Part shown: piece after piece, positions 43,429-52,778 of the stretch | Position numbering within the stretch: the first letter of the stretch is position 1 | How the letters are laid out: each line of letters starts with the position of its first letter | Source of the DNA: Ignavibacteria bacterium | GTDB taxonomy: Bacteria; Bacteroidota; Ignavibacteria; Tepidaquicellales; Tepidaquicellaceae | Length of the DNA stretch: 64,000 nucleotides | Assembly: GCA_041649015.1 (NCBI GenBank) | Contig: JBAZNU010000002.1 | Coordinates: 310,001 to 374,000, forward strand | Reading direction: 5' to 3' | Notes under the pieces: model-generated | Told to the model about the DNA's origin: nothing | Databases searched by the model: none | What the model saw: only the letters and a program-made list of their open reading frames with translations | Made by a program: the position numbers and the translations under genes

Positions 43429-44328
43429 TTAATTTATCAATTCTCCTGTCTTTTCTTCTCCTTTCACCTGAGCAAGAAATACACCGATAAATGTAATAAT
43501 TGCGCCAATAATAAAATAGTACGATATTTGTTCTTTAAGTAAAAGCCATGAAAACACGATAGTGACTACGGGTGAGATATTTGTGGAAGTAGTCAATTCA
43601 GTCACGTTAATTATCTTCAAAGCGTATGTAAAAACAAAATAACCAGCAAAAGCAACTACGAGAGAAAGATGAAGGAATCCCAGAAGTCCCGGTAGTGTAA
43701 CATTGTCGAATGTCAGGTTTGGTACGTCATACAAAAAAATTGGTATATACATAATTATTCCGAAATTAAAAGACATTGTCGAGGTTTTTAATGCGCCATA
43801 TTTTGCAATAATATCACGACTAAAAGTTATATACGATGCCCATGATAAAACAGCAAAAACCAGGAAGATGTCGCCGAGAAGTATGTCCGATCCTGTGGAT
43901 TTCGATTTCATAATACTATCGTAAAAGACAAAGAAAATACCAGCTATGGTTAGAAGTATTGGAATTAGCTTCTTAAAAGAAAAATTTTCATGTTTAAGCC
44001 ATATCGATATCAAATATGCAAAGAGGGGAGTACATGCATAAGTAATACCCGAATGAGAGGCAAAAGACATATTAACGCCATTAAGAAAGAAGAACTGATT
44101 AATAGGTATCACAAGGGCGCCTAACCAAATAAACTTATTAAAATCCTTCCGATCTATTTTATAATTTTGCCTTTTTAAAAGGAAGAGCAAATTGAAAAGA
44201 ACCGCAGCAATGCCGAAACGCAAAAATGCGAGACTTAACGGTGATACTTCAGATACTATGAATTTTGCAGCTATGGGTGTAAATGAAGATGAAAGAATTA
44301 AAATTAAGAATATTATGATTTTTTTCAT
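43429..44328 (-). CDS. EamA/DMT-family transporter
   Basis: Membrane protein of 299 residues with ten hydrophobic segments and two EamA repeats. Typical blocks are SPLSLAFLRFGIAA in repeat one and INVTELTTSTNISPVVTIVFSW in repeat two (each given as motifs). The family exports metabolites such as amino acids. The substrate is unknown. It lies five bases upstream of the CDF gene in the same direction. Confidence 0.86.
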   Translation of the reverse strand: MKKIIIFLILILSSSFTPIAAKFIVSEVSPLSLAFLRFGIAAVLFNLLFLLKRQNYKIDRKDFNKFIWLGALVIPINQFFFLNGVNMSFASHSGITYACTPLFAYLISIWLKHENFSFKKLIPILLTIAGIFFVFYDSIMKSKSTGSDILLGDIFLVFAVLSWASYITFSRDIIAKYGALKTSTMSFNFGIIMYIPIFLYDVPNLTFDNVTLPGLLGFLHLSLVVAFAGYFVFTYALKIINVTELTTSTNISPVVTIVFSWLLLKEQISYYFIIGAIITFIGVFLAQVKGEEKTGELIN

Positions 44329-44348
44329 TTGTAAACATACATAGAAAC

Positions 44349-44368
44349 AGGGGATAATTATATCCCCT
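44349..44368 (-). terminator. Hairpin between small basic gene and EamA gene
   Basis: A perfect 8-bp stem AGGGGATA/TATCCCCT has loop ATTA. The downstream minus-strand tail is only weakly T-rich, so termination may be partial. Confidence 0.55.
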
Positions 44369-44387
44369 ATCTATGGATGATAAAGTA

Positions 44388-44489
44388 CTATTTTGACTTT
44401 TTGTTAGCAAGCATAGCTTTTTTCTTTGCCTGAGCTTTCATTTTAGTTTTTCTATGCTTTTTTAAAGCAACTTTCTTTGGTTTGAACAT
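44388..44489 (-). CDS. Small lysine-rich protein, 33 residues
   Basis: ATG 44489 to TAG 44388 encodes MFKPKKVALKKHRKTKMK and then a second half rich in K and A. About half of all residues are K, R or H and none is acidic. The composition resembles tiny ribosomal or ribosome-associated proteins (bTHX, bS22/AURKAIP1-like), but I cannot assign a family. It lies 21 bases after the aldolase gene and is followed by a hairpin. Length and composition make it easy to miss. There is no Shine-Dalgarno sequence, as for several neighbours. Confidence 0.65.
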   Translation of the reverse strand: MFKPKKVALKKHRKTKMKAQAKKKAMLANKKSK

Positions 44490-44510
44490 ATTATTTATTT
44501 TAGGTTTGTA

Positions 44511-45575
44511 TTAAGCTATTGTAATATTTTTATCAAGATAAACGTCCTGAATTGCATTCAGAAGGGTCACACCGTCTTTCATTGGTTTCTGGAATGCTTT
44601 TCTTCCTGAAATTAATCCCATACCTCCTGCTCGTTTGTTAATGATTGCAGTTTTTAGAGCTTCCTGTAAATCAGAATCTCCTTTACCTGTAGAAGCACCA
44701 CCTGAATTAATAAGTCCGGCTCTGCCCATATAGCAATTAGCGACTTGATATCTTGTCAAGTCAATGGGATTATCTGAAGTTAGTTTTTCGTATACTGCTT
44801 TATGCGTTTTTCCAAATTTAAGTGCGTTGTAACCACCATTATTTTCGGGAAGTTTTTGTTTGATAATGTCGGCTTCAATAGTAACGCCTAGATGATTTGC
44901 CTGGCCGGTTAAGTCTGCTGAGACATGATAATCTTTATCACCTTTTACGTTAAATGCAGAATTTCTCAGGTAACACCAGAGTATAGTGACCATCCCAAGT
45001 TCGTGTGCGTATGCGAAAGCATCTGTTACTTCCTGGATCTGTCTTGAAGATTCATCCGATCCGAAATAAATTGTTGCACCAACAGCAACAGCACCCATAT
45101 CAAAAGCCTGATCGATATTGGCGAACATTATCTGGTCGTATTTGTTGGGATACGAAAGAAACTCATTATGATTTATCTTGAGAATAAGAGGAATTTTATG
45201 TGCATATTTTCTCGAAACAGTACCAAGTACGCCTAATGTTGAAGCTACTGCATTACAACCACCTTCGATAGCAAGTTTAACGATATTTTCCGGATCAAAA
45301 TAAAGTGGTTCCGGTGCAAATGATGCTCCCGCTGAATGTTCAATACCCTGATCGACAGGAAGTATTGAAACATAACCAGTACCGCTTAATCTACCGGAAT
45401 TAAAAATTTGCTGCATGTTGCGGAGTACATTAGGAGTTCTGTCTGAATCCTTCCAAACTCTATCAACAAAATCAGAACCGGGTAAATGAAGTGACTCTTT
45501 TGGAATAGTTGTACATTTATGAGTAAGAAGCGACTCATTTTCTTTACCGATGATATCTTTAATTTTTAATGTCAT
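44511..45575 (-). CDS. Fructose-bisphosphate aldolase, class I (FbaB/DhnA type)
   Basis: Glycolytic/gluconeogenic aldolase of 354 residues that uses a Schiff-base lysine. Blocks include SGTGYVSILPVDQGIEHS, GGCNAVASTLGVL, LILKINHNE and INSGGASTGKGDSD. This is the archaeal-type class I family (FbaB in E. coli, about 350 residues), distinct from metal-dependent class II. The start is five bases after ygfZ, which is unrelated in function. Confidence 0.92.
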   Translation of the reverse strand: MTLKIKDIIGKENESLLTHKCTTIPKESLHLPGSDFVDRVWKDSDRTPNVLRNMQQIFNSGRLSGTGYVSILPVDQGIEHSAGASFAPEPLYFDPENIVKLAIEGGCNAVASTLGVLGTVSRKYAHKIPLILKINHNEFLSYPNKYDQIMFANIDQAFDMGAVAVGATIYFGSDESSRQIQEVTDAFAYAHELGMVTILWCYLRNSAFNVKGDKDYHVSADLTGQANHLGVTIEADIIKQKLPENNGGYNALKFGKTHKAVYEKLTSDNPIDLTRYQVANCYMGRAGLINSGGASTGKGDSDLQEALKTAIINKRAGGMGLISGRKAFQKPMKDGVTLLNAIQDVYLDKNITIA

Positions 45576-45580
45576 ATAAG

Positions 45581-46447
45581 TTAAGTTAATTTATTTATTG
45601 AAATAATATTGTTATTATTCTTATTTATATAATAGTCAAAGTTATTATTAAAATTAATATCTCGAACGAAACCGAATCCTTTGAAGTTGACATCACTTTT
45701 TGCTGCAGACGATATAAAACCACATTCCGTTTCAGACCCGGAAATATTGGAATATATTTTATCGCCTTTTGAAATCTCAAAATCTGTAATAATTTTAACT
45801 AACACTTTTGGTACTTTATCCTGCGAATCGAGTCTTGCAATAACTTCCTGTCCGATATAACAACCTTTATTAAACGAAATGAATTCTTTTAAATTACATT
45901 CAAGAGGATTAATATTTTCATTCAATTCATTATCAGAAAAAACATAAGCTTTATCAATTGCAAAATTTAAAAATGAATCTTTGTTTAATTCATCGCATTT
46001 CGCATACAAAGATTTCAAAAAAATCGAATCATTGTTATATATTAATGCTATTATTTTTCTGAATGCATATTTATCGAAGAAATAATAATTTCCCTCAATT
46101 ATTTCAAAGTCTTTAATTTCATTAAAATCACAATAATCATCTGAAATAAGAGTTTGCTTTTTAACACTTTCTACGTTAATACTGATATCCTCCATGATAA
46201 TGTATTTCTTTAAATGCTCCATCAAATTCTTCTCATTTCCAGACGTTGTAATCAAAGTAAAATCGGTATCTAACTTTAAAATGGTTACAAAATCAACAAT
46301 TTTACCTTTTTCGTTTAAAAATATTGATCTTTTATAGTCTTTAGAACCAAGATTTCTTAAGTCATTTGTTGTTATTCTCTGTAAAAAGTCTTCAGTATCT
46401 TTTCCTTTAAGCTTAAAAACCGAAATATACTCTTCGAAATTTTTCAT
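45581..46447 (-). CDS. ygfZ: Folate-binding protein YgfZ
   Basis: GcvT-like tetrahydrofolate-binding protein of 288 residues that helps maintain iron-sulfur enzymes in known species. The signature KGCYIGQEVIARL is present near residue 200, preceded by NPLECNLKEF. The N-terminal LKGKDTEDFLQRITTNDL region is typical. It lies directly upstream of the aldolase gene. Confidence 0.9.
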   Translation of the reverse strand: MKNFEEYISVFKLKGKDTEDFLQRITTNDLRNLGSKDYKRSIFLNEKGKIVDFVTILKLDTDFTLITTSGNEKNLMEHLKKYIIMEDISINVESVKKQTLISDDYCDFNEIKDFEIIEGNYYFFDKYAFRKIIALIYNNDSIFLKSLYAKCDELNKDSFLNFAIDKAYVFSDNELNENINPLECNLKEFISFNKGCYIGQEVIARLDSQDKVPKVLVKIITDFEISKGDKIYSNISGSETECGFISSAAKSDVNFKGFGFVRDINFNNNFDYYINKNNNNIISINKLT

Positions 46448-46557
46448 AAGTAATCAATAATTTACCCAAAATCAAAACAATATTAAATGCAGATTGAAAT
46501 AAAATTGCAGTTTACATTTAAAAAATAACAGACTGAAATAATAAAACAAAGTAAAAT

Positions 46558-49500
46558 TTAGTTTTTCTTTCCCAGAATTGTAAGAACTAAATTCTGTAAT
46601 TTTTCATTGTTAAAAGGCTTCGATAAATAATGAGTACATCCGCAAGCTAAGAATTCTTCGCTATCACCCTCCATAGCAAATGCAGTAATTGCAACAATCG
46701 GAACAGACTCATATCTGGAATCACTTTTAATAATTTTCGTTACTTCTTTACCGTCCATTCCGGAACCAAGGTTTATATCCATTAAAATTAAAGCGTAATC
46801 ATTTTCCTTAGTTTTTCTAATAGCTTCCTTGGCATCATTAGCCATATCTATAATTGCATATTTGTTTAAAACTGCTTTAACCAAAGCCTGACTGAATACA
46901 TCATTTTCCACATATAGTATTTTACTGTTTGATTCTAATGATTCGGGAATTTTAATAATATCAGATTTTTCATTTTTGTTTTCCAAATCATTGTTTGTGT
47001 CTTCAATCACTTTATTGAAAGACTTTGGTAATTCAATCCTGAATGTAGATCCTTCGGAGTAAACACTTTCCACTTTTATGCTGCCTCCAAGTAGTTTCAT
47101 GTACTTTTTACAGATCGAAAGTCCAAGTCCAGTACCTTCGAAACTTCTACTGAATCCTTCACTTGCCTGCCTAAATTCATCAAAGATTATATCGATATTC
47201 TCTTCTTTAATTCCTATACCTGTATCCGCTACTTCGATTACAACATCCTTTTCGTCTTCAAGAAGACTTATTGTCACACCTCCATTTATAGTGTATTTAA
47301 TAGCATTATCAACTACATTGTTAAGAGCATTTAGAATAATTTCTTTATCCGAATAAATCGTTATTGTTTTTTCTGAATTTTTCAGTTTGATATCAAGATT
47401 TTTCTTCTTAGCTTCTGCCAAATAAAGTGTAAATGATTCTTCGACAATATCATTCAACACGATATTATCCTTTTTTAATTTGACTACTTCCGCTTGAAGT
47501 GATGATAAATTCAGAATTTGATTAAGTGTGTTGTGCAATCTTTTTCCACTATCAAAGATTATTTTTGACATTTTCCCGGTTTCTTCGTTCTTAAGTTCTT
47601 CATTCAATATTTCAGCAAAACCGAGGATTCCGTTAAGTGGAGTTCTAAGTTCGTGGCTCATATTTGCCAGAAAACTTGATTTGAGCCTATTCATTTCTTC
47701 AGCGTTTTCTTTAGCTTTTACTAAATCAGTTATCAAATTCTTTTTATCAGTTATATCTTCTTTTATTCCGATAAAATGTGTGATTTTTCCTTCATCATTA
47801 TGAATGGGGGAAATTATTGCAGATTCCCAGTATAATTCACTATTTTTCTTTTTATTGTGAAGTTCTCCATGCCAGTCTTTGCCGGATTTTATCGTATCCC
47901 ACATCTCTTTATAAAACTCATTCTTTTGCTCGCCAGATTTCAGTATGTTTGGATTTTTTCCATGAACTTCATCAAAAGAATATCCAGTAATCTCACTGAA
48001 TTTTGGATTTACATAATCTATGTTACCATCATAATCCGTAACTATTATACAGACAGGGCTTTGTTCTATACCGATAGATAACCGGTGTAAAAGTTCCTCA
48101 GATTTTTTATGATCAATATAAATGCTTAATTCTCTCGCAATAAGCTCCATTAATACCTGGCTTTTAGCATCATAAGCATTTTTCTTTTCAAAGTTTTGAA
48201 CAACTATCGCACCAATTACATTTTGACCGATTTTCAAGGGCACACCGAGCCAAGATTCGGCTCTGCTGCCAAACAGCTGTATCTTTTTCTGGTCGGCAAG
48301 TTTTCTAATACTCTCTTTACTCAACAATAAAGATCTCTTTTCTTTAACAATCATTCCTGTAAGGGAATTTTCAGCCGACCATTTCTCGATTTTTTCGTCT
48401 TCTCCTTCTTCAAAAGGGGAGTAAAGCATATTTGTTTTGGAATCGTACAGTGCAACAAAAAAGTTAGATGCATCAATTATCTTATTCAGTTCATTCCTTG
48501 TGCTTTCAAAAAGTTCATAAAGATTCTTCGAGTTTACGACTGTGTTTGCCAGGTTGTACTGTATTTCTTTAATCCTCTCAACCTGTTTTCTTTCAGTAAT
48601 ATCGCTGAACGTTGAAAGAATACATTCCTCTTCACCAAGTTCAAGTATCTCCATTGAAAGAGCTGCAGTAATTATCCCGCCCGATTTTGTTTTGAAATTA
48701 ATTTCTTTGTTTTTAATAGTACCATTAGATTTTAAATCCGAAATAACAGCTTGCCTGATTGTATTGTTTTCATATAAGTTAATTTCATAAACGTTTTTGC
48801 CAATTATTTCATCATAACTGTATCCAAATAAATTAGTGAAACTGTTATTAATGTCCATAATAACGCCCTTGTCGACCCCAGTAATAGACATAGCTGAAGG
48901 ATTCAAACTGAAGGCTGTTGCAAATCTTTTTTCATATTTTAATCTGTCCTCTTCTGCTTTCTTTCTTTCAGTTATATCATAAACAATAACTATTCTTGCA
49001 TTCTTACCTTCAAAATTTATTTTGTGAGAATTAATTTCAACGTTTAAAATATCACCGTTCTTTTTTACATGTCGCGATTCACCTGCATTATTAAACTCAT
49101 TAGATGTCAATTCTAAGTTATCAAAAAGTGATGGAATATCCCTTTGAGGATGAATATCTTTGATTGTCATGCTCAGGAATTCATCCCTCGAATAACCGTA
49201 TTTTATGATTGCTGTATTATTTATTTCTAAAAACTTTAGAGTGTCGACGTCATAAACCCACATGGGCTGCGGATTGCTCTTGAATAAATATCTGTATTTA
49301 GCCTCACTTTCTTCAATTGCTTTAAGTTTCACACGTTCTTCAGACTGGTCACGGAAAACGAGGACAATACCAGTTATTTCATTATTTTCATTCTTTATTA
49401 GTGATCTGTTATCGGAAATTGGAATTTTAACACCTTTTTTTGAAATCAGGAGTGCATTCCTCTGAAGATTAATCACTTTTCCATCCTTTAATGCTGCATC

Positions 49501-50727
49501 AAATGGAATGTCAATTTTCTCTCCGGTAATTTCATCAATTATATTAAACACTTCATTTAAAGGTTTTCCAACAGCATCTTGTTCCTTCCATCCCGTTAGA
49601 TTTTCAGCAATAAGGTTTATACTTCTTACATTTCCGTACAAATCAGAAGTAATGACCGCTTCACCAATACTGTAAAGTGTAGTCCTGAACTCATCTAATG
49701 TGTTAGATAATGATTTTTCGGTTTTGTATAATTCCTTGAAAATATTTTTTTGCCTAATATTATAAAGTACTGTAAAACCCGCAAAAATGAACAGTATAAA
49801 AGCAAATGTGAAGATATTCGTAGAAAAGGAAAGAAGTTTTAGCTCTTTAAACATTTCCTCTTTGTCTACTTTAGTTACCATAATCCAGTCAGTATTTGGT
49901 ATTTTTCTTATAAAAGAAAAGACTTCAACACCTCTGTAATCATGTCCTTCAAAAATACCCTCATATCCAAGAGCTCCCTGTACAGATGATAATTGTGTAT
50001 CAGTAAGAGGGAGTTTTAATTTTAAAGCAGAACCGTCATAATGCCTAAGGTCATTCAGATACAATGCGGAATCACCTTCTTTTCTCAATATAATTGTTTC
50101 AGCCGTGTTGCTTGAAGTAGGCCATTTCTTAATTAATGGATACAGGTAATCTTGAGGATTTATACGTATTAGAATTACCCCGAATACTTCTTTTCCATCG
50201 TTAATTAAAGGTGATAATATATCATAATGAATTGTTTTGTGTTCATTGCATAAGTTTAAGTCTGAAAACACAATTCTCTTTTCGTTTACACACTGTCTGT
50301 GGAACTGAATCATATAATCGTCGAGTTTTTTCTCGCCGATAAAAGAAAAAAGTATTTCTCCTTCAGCAGTCAGTATCTGAACATCTAAATACGAGCGACC
50401 GTCTTTTATAAGCCTCAATCTTTCTTCAATAGTCTTACTTAATTTAATATCTTCTCTGTTTTTAATCCACTTTTCGAAATCTGTCAAAATGATGCTTGAT
50501 TGTGAAAAATATTTAATGTCGTGTCCTCTTTCACGAATCCATTCTGAAATTTGTTCGGATTTAAGATTACTGATAGCACGAAGTTCTTTCTCTTTTTCTG
50601 TCTTAATTATCCTTTCGTAATTCATGTAAAATGCGATACCACCCCATACAACGAGTGAAGTTACGATTAATGCAAACAATACAAAATATCGTTTCTTCTG
50701 AATCTGTGGTCTTTTGCTAACCTTCAT
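46558..50727 (-). CDS. Membrane hybrid histidine kinase with PAS/GAF sensors and receiver
   Basis: Protein of 1389 residues. Two membrane segments (about 15-34 and 303-322) flank a periplasmic sensor region that looks Cache-like. In the cytoplasm follow PAS domains (about 343-455, 475-590, 600-720), a GAF domain (725-870), another PAS (885-1010), HisKA with phosphorylated H1025 in MSHELRTPLNG, HATPase (NVVDNAIKY, ADTGIGI, GTGLGLSI) and a C-terminal receiver with LMDINL and ITAF. The final phosphoacceptor is unknown. The NtrC-like regulator gene is 4.4 kb away and not clearly linked. Confidence 0.94.
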   Translation of the reverse strand: MKVSKRPQIQKKRYFVLFALIVTSLVVWGGIAFYMNYERIIKTEKEKELRAISNLKSEQISEWIRERGHDIKYFSQSSIILTDFEKWIKNREDIKLSKTIEERLRLIKDGRSYLDVQILTAEGEILFSFIGEKKLDDYMIQFHRQCVNEKRIVFSDLNLCNEHKTIHYDILSPLINDGKEVFGVILIRINPQDYLYPLIKKWPTSSNTAETIILRKEGDSALYLNDLRHYDGSALKLKLPLTDTQLSSVQGALGYEGIFEGHDYRGVEVFSFIRKIPNTDWIMVTKVDKEEMFKELKLLSFSTNIFTFAFILFIFAGFTVLYNIRQKNIFKELYKTEKSLSNTLDEFRTTLYSIGEAVITSDLYGNVRSINLIAENLTGWKEQDAVGKPLNEVFNIIDEITGEKIDIPFDAALKDGKVINLQRNALLISKKGVKIPISDNRSLIKNENNEITGIVLVFRDQSEERVKLKAIEESEAKYRYLFKSNPQPMWVYDVDTLKFLEINNTAIIKYGYSRDEFLSMTIKDIHPQRDIPSLFDNLELTSNEFNNAGESRHVKKNGDILNVEINSHKINFEGKNARIVIVYDITERKKAEEDRLKYEKRFATAFSLNPSAMSITGVDKGVIMDINNSFTNLFGYSYDEIIGKNVYEINLYENNTIRQAVISDLKSNGTIKNKEINFKTKSGGIITAALSMEILELGEEECILSTFSDITERKQVERIKEIQYNLANTVVNSKNLYELFESTRNELNKIIDASNFFVALYDSKTNMLYSPFEEGEDEKIEKWSAENSLTGMIVKEKRSLLLSKESIRKLADQKKIQLFGSRAESWLGVPLKIGQNVIGAIVVQNFEKKNAYDAKSQVLMELIARELSIYIDHKKSEELLHRLSIGIEQSPVCIIVTDYDGNIDYVNPKFSEITGYSFDEVHGKNPNILKSGEQKNEFYKEMWDTIKSGKDWHGELHNKKKNSELYWESAIISPIHNDEGKITHFIGIKEDITDKKNLITDLVKAKENAEEMNRLKSSFLANMSHELRTPLNGILGFAEILNEELKNEETGKMSKIIFDSGKRLHNTLNQILNLSSLQAEVVKLKKDNIVLNDIVEESFTLYLAEAKKKNLDIKLKNSEKTITIYSDKEIILNALNNVVDNAIKYTINGGVTISLLEDEKDVVIEVADTGIGIKEENIDIIFDEFRQASEGFSRSFEGTGLGLSICKKYMKLLGGSIKVESVYSEGSTFRIELPKSFNKVIEDTNNDLENKNEKSDIIKIPESLESNSKILYVENDVFSQALVKAVLNKYAIIDMANDAKEAIRKTKENDYALILMDINLGSGMDGKEVTKIIKSDSRYESVPIVAITAFAMEGDSEEFLACGCTHYLSKPFNNEKLQNLVLTILGKKN

Positions 50728-51084
50728 TTAAAAACTCCAGTAAGATTTGAATAATAATTTCTTTCACTCTTTATGATAGACCCTGAAAAATGTTTTGTAA
50801 CATGAAAATAATAAATAATATATAATTCTTTATATTCTTAAACTATGTAATTAACAATAGAAACTTAATACTGAAAAATGTAATATCAATAGTTTAAATT
50901 ATTTTAGATAGGATTTCAAAATGTTTGTAAAAAACAGACTGATTCTAATATTGTACTTTTTCTATATTTTCTAAGTTAATTGTAACCTATTAATAAACAT
51001 ATTTTCGCTACTTTTACACTTTAAAAACCACTATTATTTTGGTATTTTAAAAGTTAAATAAAATTACATTAAATAAAATTATAA
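50728..51084. other. Divergent intergenic region
   Basis: 357 bases of AT-rich sequence between the divergent kinase and TPR genes. No ORF or hairpin terminator was found. A 15-bp tandem pair (TTAAATAAAATTACA at 51054-51068 and TTAAATAAAATTATA at 51069-51083) ends one base before the TPR gene's ATG. It presumably holds promoters for both genes, but none matches well enough to annotate. Confidence 0.6.
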
Positions 51085-51780
51085 ATGGCAAAATTAGGAA
51101 AATCATTAAGTAAAGCTCAAAAGCACAGCACTGAAGATAAAATGCTGGAATATTATTATAAAGGAACTCAGTATTTTCAGGAAAATAAAAACCGTGTATA
51201 TACAGTACTTACAATTCTTGTTGTAATTATAGCGGTTATTTTTATATATTTTAGAAATCAAAGCCAGAAGAATGAAACTGCATCGCTAGAACTTTCCAAA
51301 GTCAAACAGTATTATGCAATGGACATGTTCCCTACGGCGATAAACGGAGATTCACTCGGCATATCTAAAGGATTAATTTATATAGTTGATAATTACGGCT
51401 CAACTGAAAGCGGCCAGACGGCAAAAATAATGCTTGCAAACAGTTATTACAATTTAAGAGAATTTGATAAAGCAGATTTTTATTTCAGAGATTATTCAGG
51501 TAATAACGATTTGTTTAAAGCAGCCTCACTTGTAGGAATTGCTTCTGTTTACGAGATTAAAGGCGACTGGAGCAATGCAGCTAAGTATTATGAAAATGCT
51601 TCGAAGGTTTCGAAATCTGTTCCTGTGAATGATGAATATATGTACTATGCCGTCAGGTGTTATTTTAATGCAAAAGATGTAGACAATCTGAACAAGTCAA
51701 TAAAATATTTCAAGACAGAATATCCAAAATCTAAATATCTTAGTATGCTTGCAAGGTATGAATCCGGGGAACAATCTTAG
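51085..51780 (+). CDS. Membrane-anchored TPR protein, YfgM-like
   Basis: Protein of 231 residues. A basic N-terminus is followed by one membrane helix (about 40-56, VYTVLTILVVIIAVIFIYF). The remainder holds TPR units (SGQTAKIMLANSYYNLREFDKA, GIASVYEIKGDWSNAAKYY). The layout resembles the YfgM family, which associates with the Sec translocon. The soluble part should face the periplasm. It is the first gene of the run to the NtrC-like gene. Confidence 0.83.
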   Translation: MAKLGKSLSKAQKHSTEDKMLEYYYKGTQYFQENKNRVYTVLTILVVIIAVIFIYFRNQSQKNETASLELSKVKQYYAMDMFPTAINGDSLGISKGLIYIVDNYGSTESGQTAKIMLANSYYNLREFDKADFYFRDYSGNNDLFKAASLVGIASVYEIKGDWSNAAKYYENASKVSKSVPVNDEYMYYAVRCYFNAKDVDNLNKSIKYFKTEYPKSKYLSMLARYESGEQS

Positions 51781-51790
51781 TTTAAGGAAA

Positions 51791-52237
51791 ATGAATCTGA
51801 AAGAAAAAATTAACGAGGATCTGAAAAATGCCATGAAGGCAAAAGATACTGTCAGAACTGAAACTATAAGAAGTATCAGAGCTGAAATCCTGAAAATGGA
51901 TAAGTCAGGATTAGGCAGGGAAATGAATGAAGAAGAGGAGTTGCAGCTTCTGAACAAGCAGGCAAAAATGCGAAAAGAATCTATCGAAATGTTTAAGAAT
52001 GCAGGCAGGGAAGATCTTGTAGAAAAAGAGTCAAGGCAGCTTGAAATAATCAACGAGTACCTTCCAAAACAACTAACAAGAGAAGAAGCAGAAGCTATTA
52101 TTGATAAAATTATTGAGAGTTCAAGTCCAGTAACATCTAAAGATATTGGGAAAATTATGGGACCTGTTATGAAAGTGTTAAAAGGTAAGATTGACGGAAA
52201 AGTTATACAGGAGATCGTAAAAAGTCGTCTTGGATGA
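51791..52237 (+). CDS. YqeY/GatB-like domain protein
   Basis: All-helical protein of 148 residues resembling the GatB tail domain, which binds tRNA in amidotransferase: LKEKINEDLKNAMKAKD, RTETIRSIRAEI and the C-terminal IMGPVMKVLKGKIDGKVI. The start is ATG 51791, supported by AAGGAAA just upstream, rather than the in-frame 51749 inside the TPR gene. Its precise role is unknown. Confidence 0.9.
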   Translation: MNLKEKINEDLKNAMKAKDTVRTETIRSIRAEILKMDKSGLGREMNEEEELQLLNKQAKMRKESIEMFKNAGREDLVEKESRQLEIINEYLPKQLTREEAEAIIDKIIESSSPVTSKDIGKIMGPVMKVLKGKIDGKVIQEIVKSRLG

Positions 52238-52241
52238 GTGA

Positions 52242-52778
52242 TTGAATGCACTTGACATAATAATATTAATCCTTGTATTGCTTCCGGCATTTTTTGGGCT
52301 GAAGAAAGGGTTAATAAAAAGTATATTATCGTACGTAAGCATTATAGCCGGAATTATCCTTGCATTAAAGTTTAATTCCGGTTTTGTATTAGTGTTAAGA
52401 CCTATCATTAAAGACCCAAAACTTGTTCAGGTTGTTATTTTCGTAGGGATCATACTTTCGATTTACCTTATTGCAATTTTAATAGGCAGTAAAATATCAA
52501 AGATGAATGTTTTATCAGAAACCTTCGATAAGACAGGCGGTTTTATTTTTGGCGGATTGAAAGGACTTCTCTTTACGAGTATTCTTCTAATAATTTTTGA
52601 TAGTTTTTCTTTTATTCCGAATAATCAAAAATCTTCTTCACACACATTTTCTTATACAGTTAAAGCAGCACCCGCAACATATAATATAATCAAGGATATT
52701 CTGCCATTTAGTAAAAAAGATTTCTATGATATTATTAATTACGGTGATAGTGATTCCGTAAAAGTCAAAACACAATAG
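52242..52778 (+). CDS. cvpA: CvpA-family membrane protein
   Basis: Protein of 178 residues with four hydrophobic segments. The first segment region, NALDIIILILVLLPAFFGLKKG, is the CvpA signature; it is linked in other bacteria to colicin V production and envelope homeostasis. The start is TTG 52242 with GGATGAG upstream. It precedes mutS2 directly, an order also known in Bacilli. Confidence 0.87.
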   Translation: MNALDIIILILVLLPAFFGLKKGLIKSILSYVSIIAGIILALKFNSGFVLVLRPIIKDPKLVQVVIFVGIILSIYLIAILIGSKISKMNVLSETFDKTGGFIFGGLKGLLFTSILLIIFDSFSFIPNNQKSSSHTFSYTVKAAPATYNIIKDILPFSKKDFYDIINYGDSDSVKVKTQ

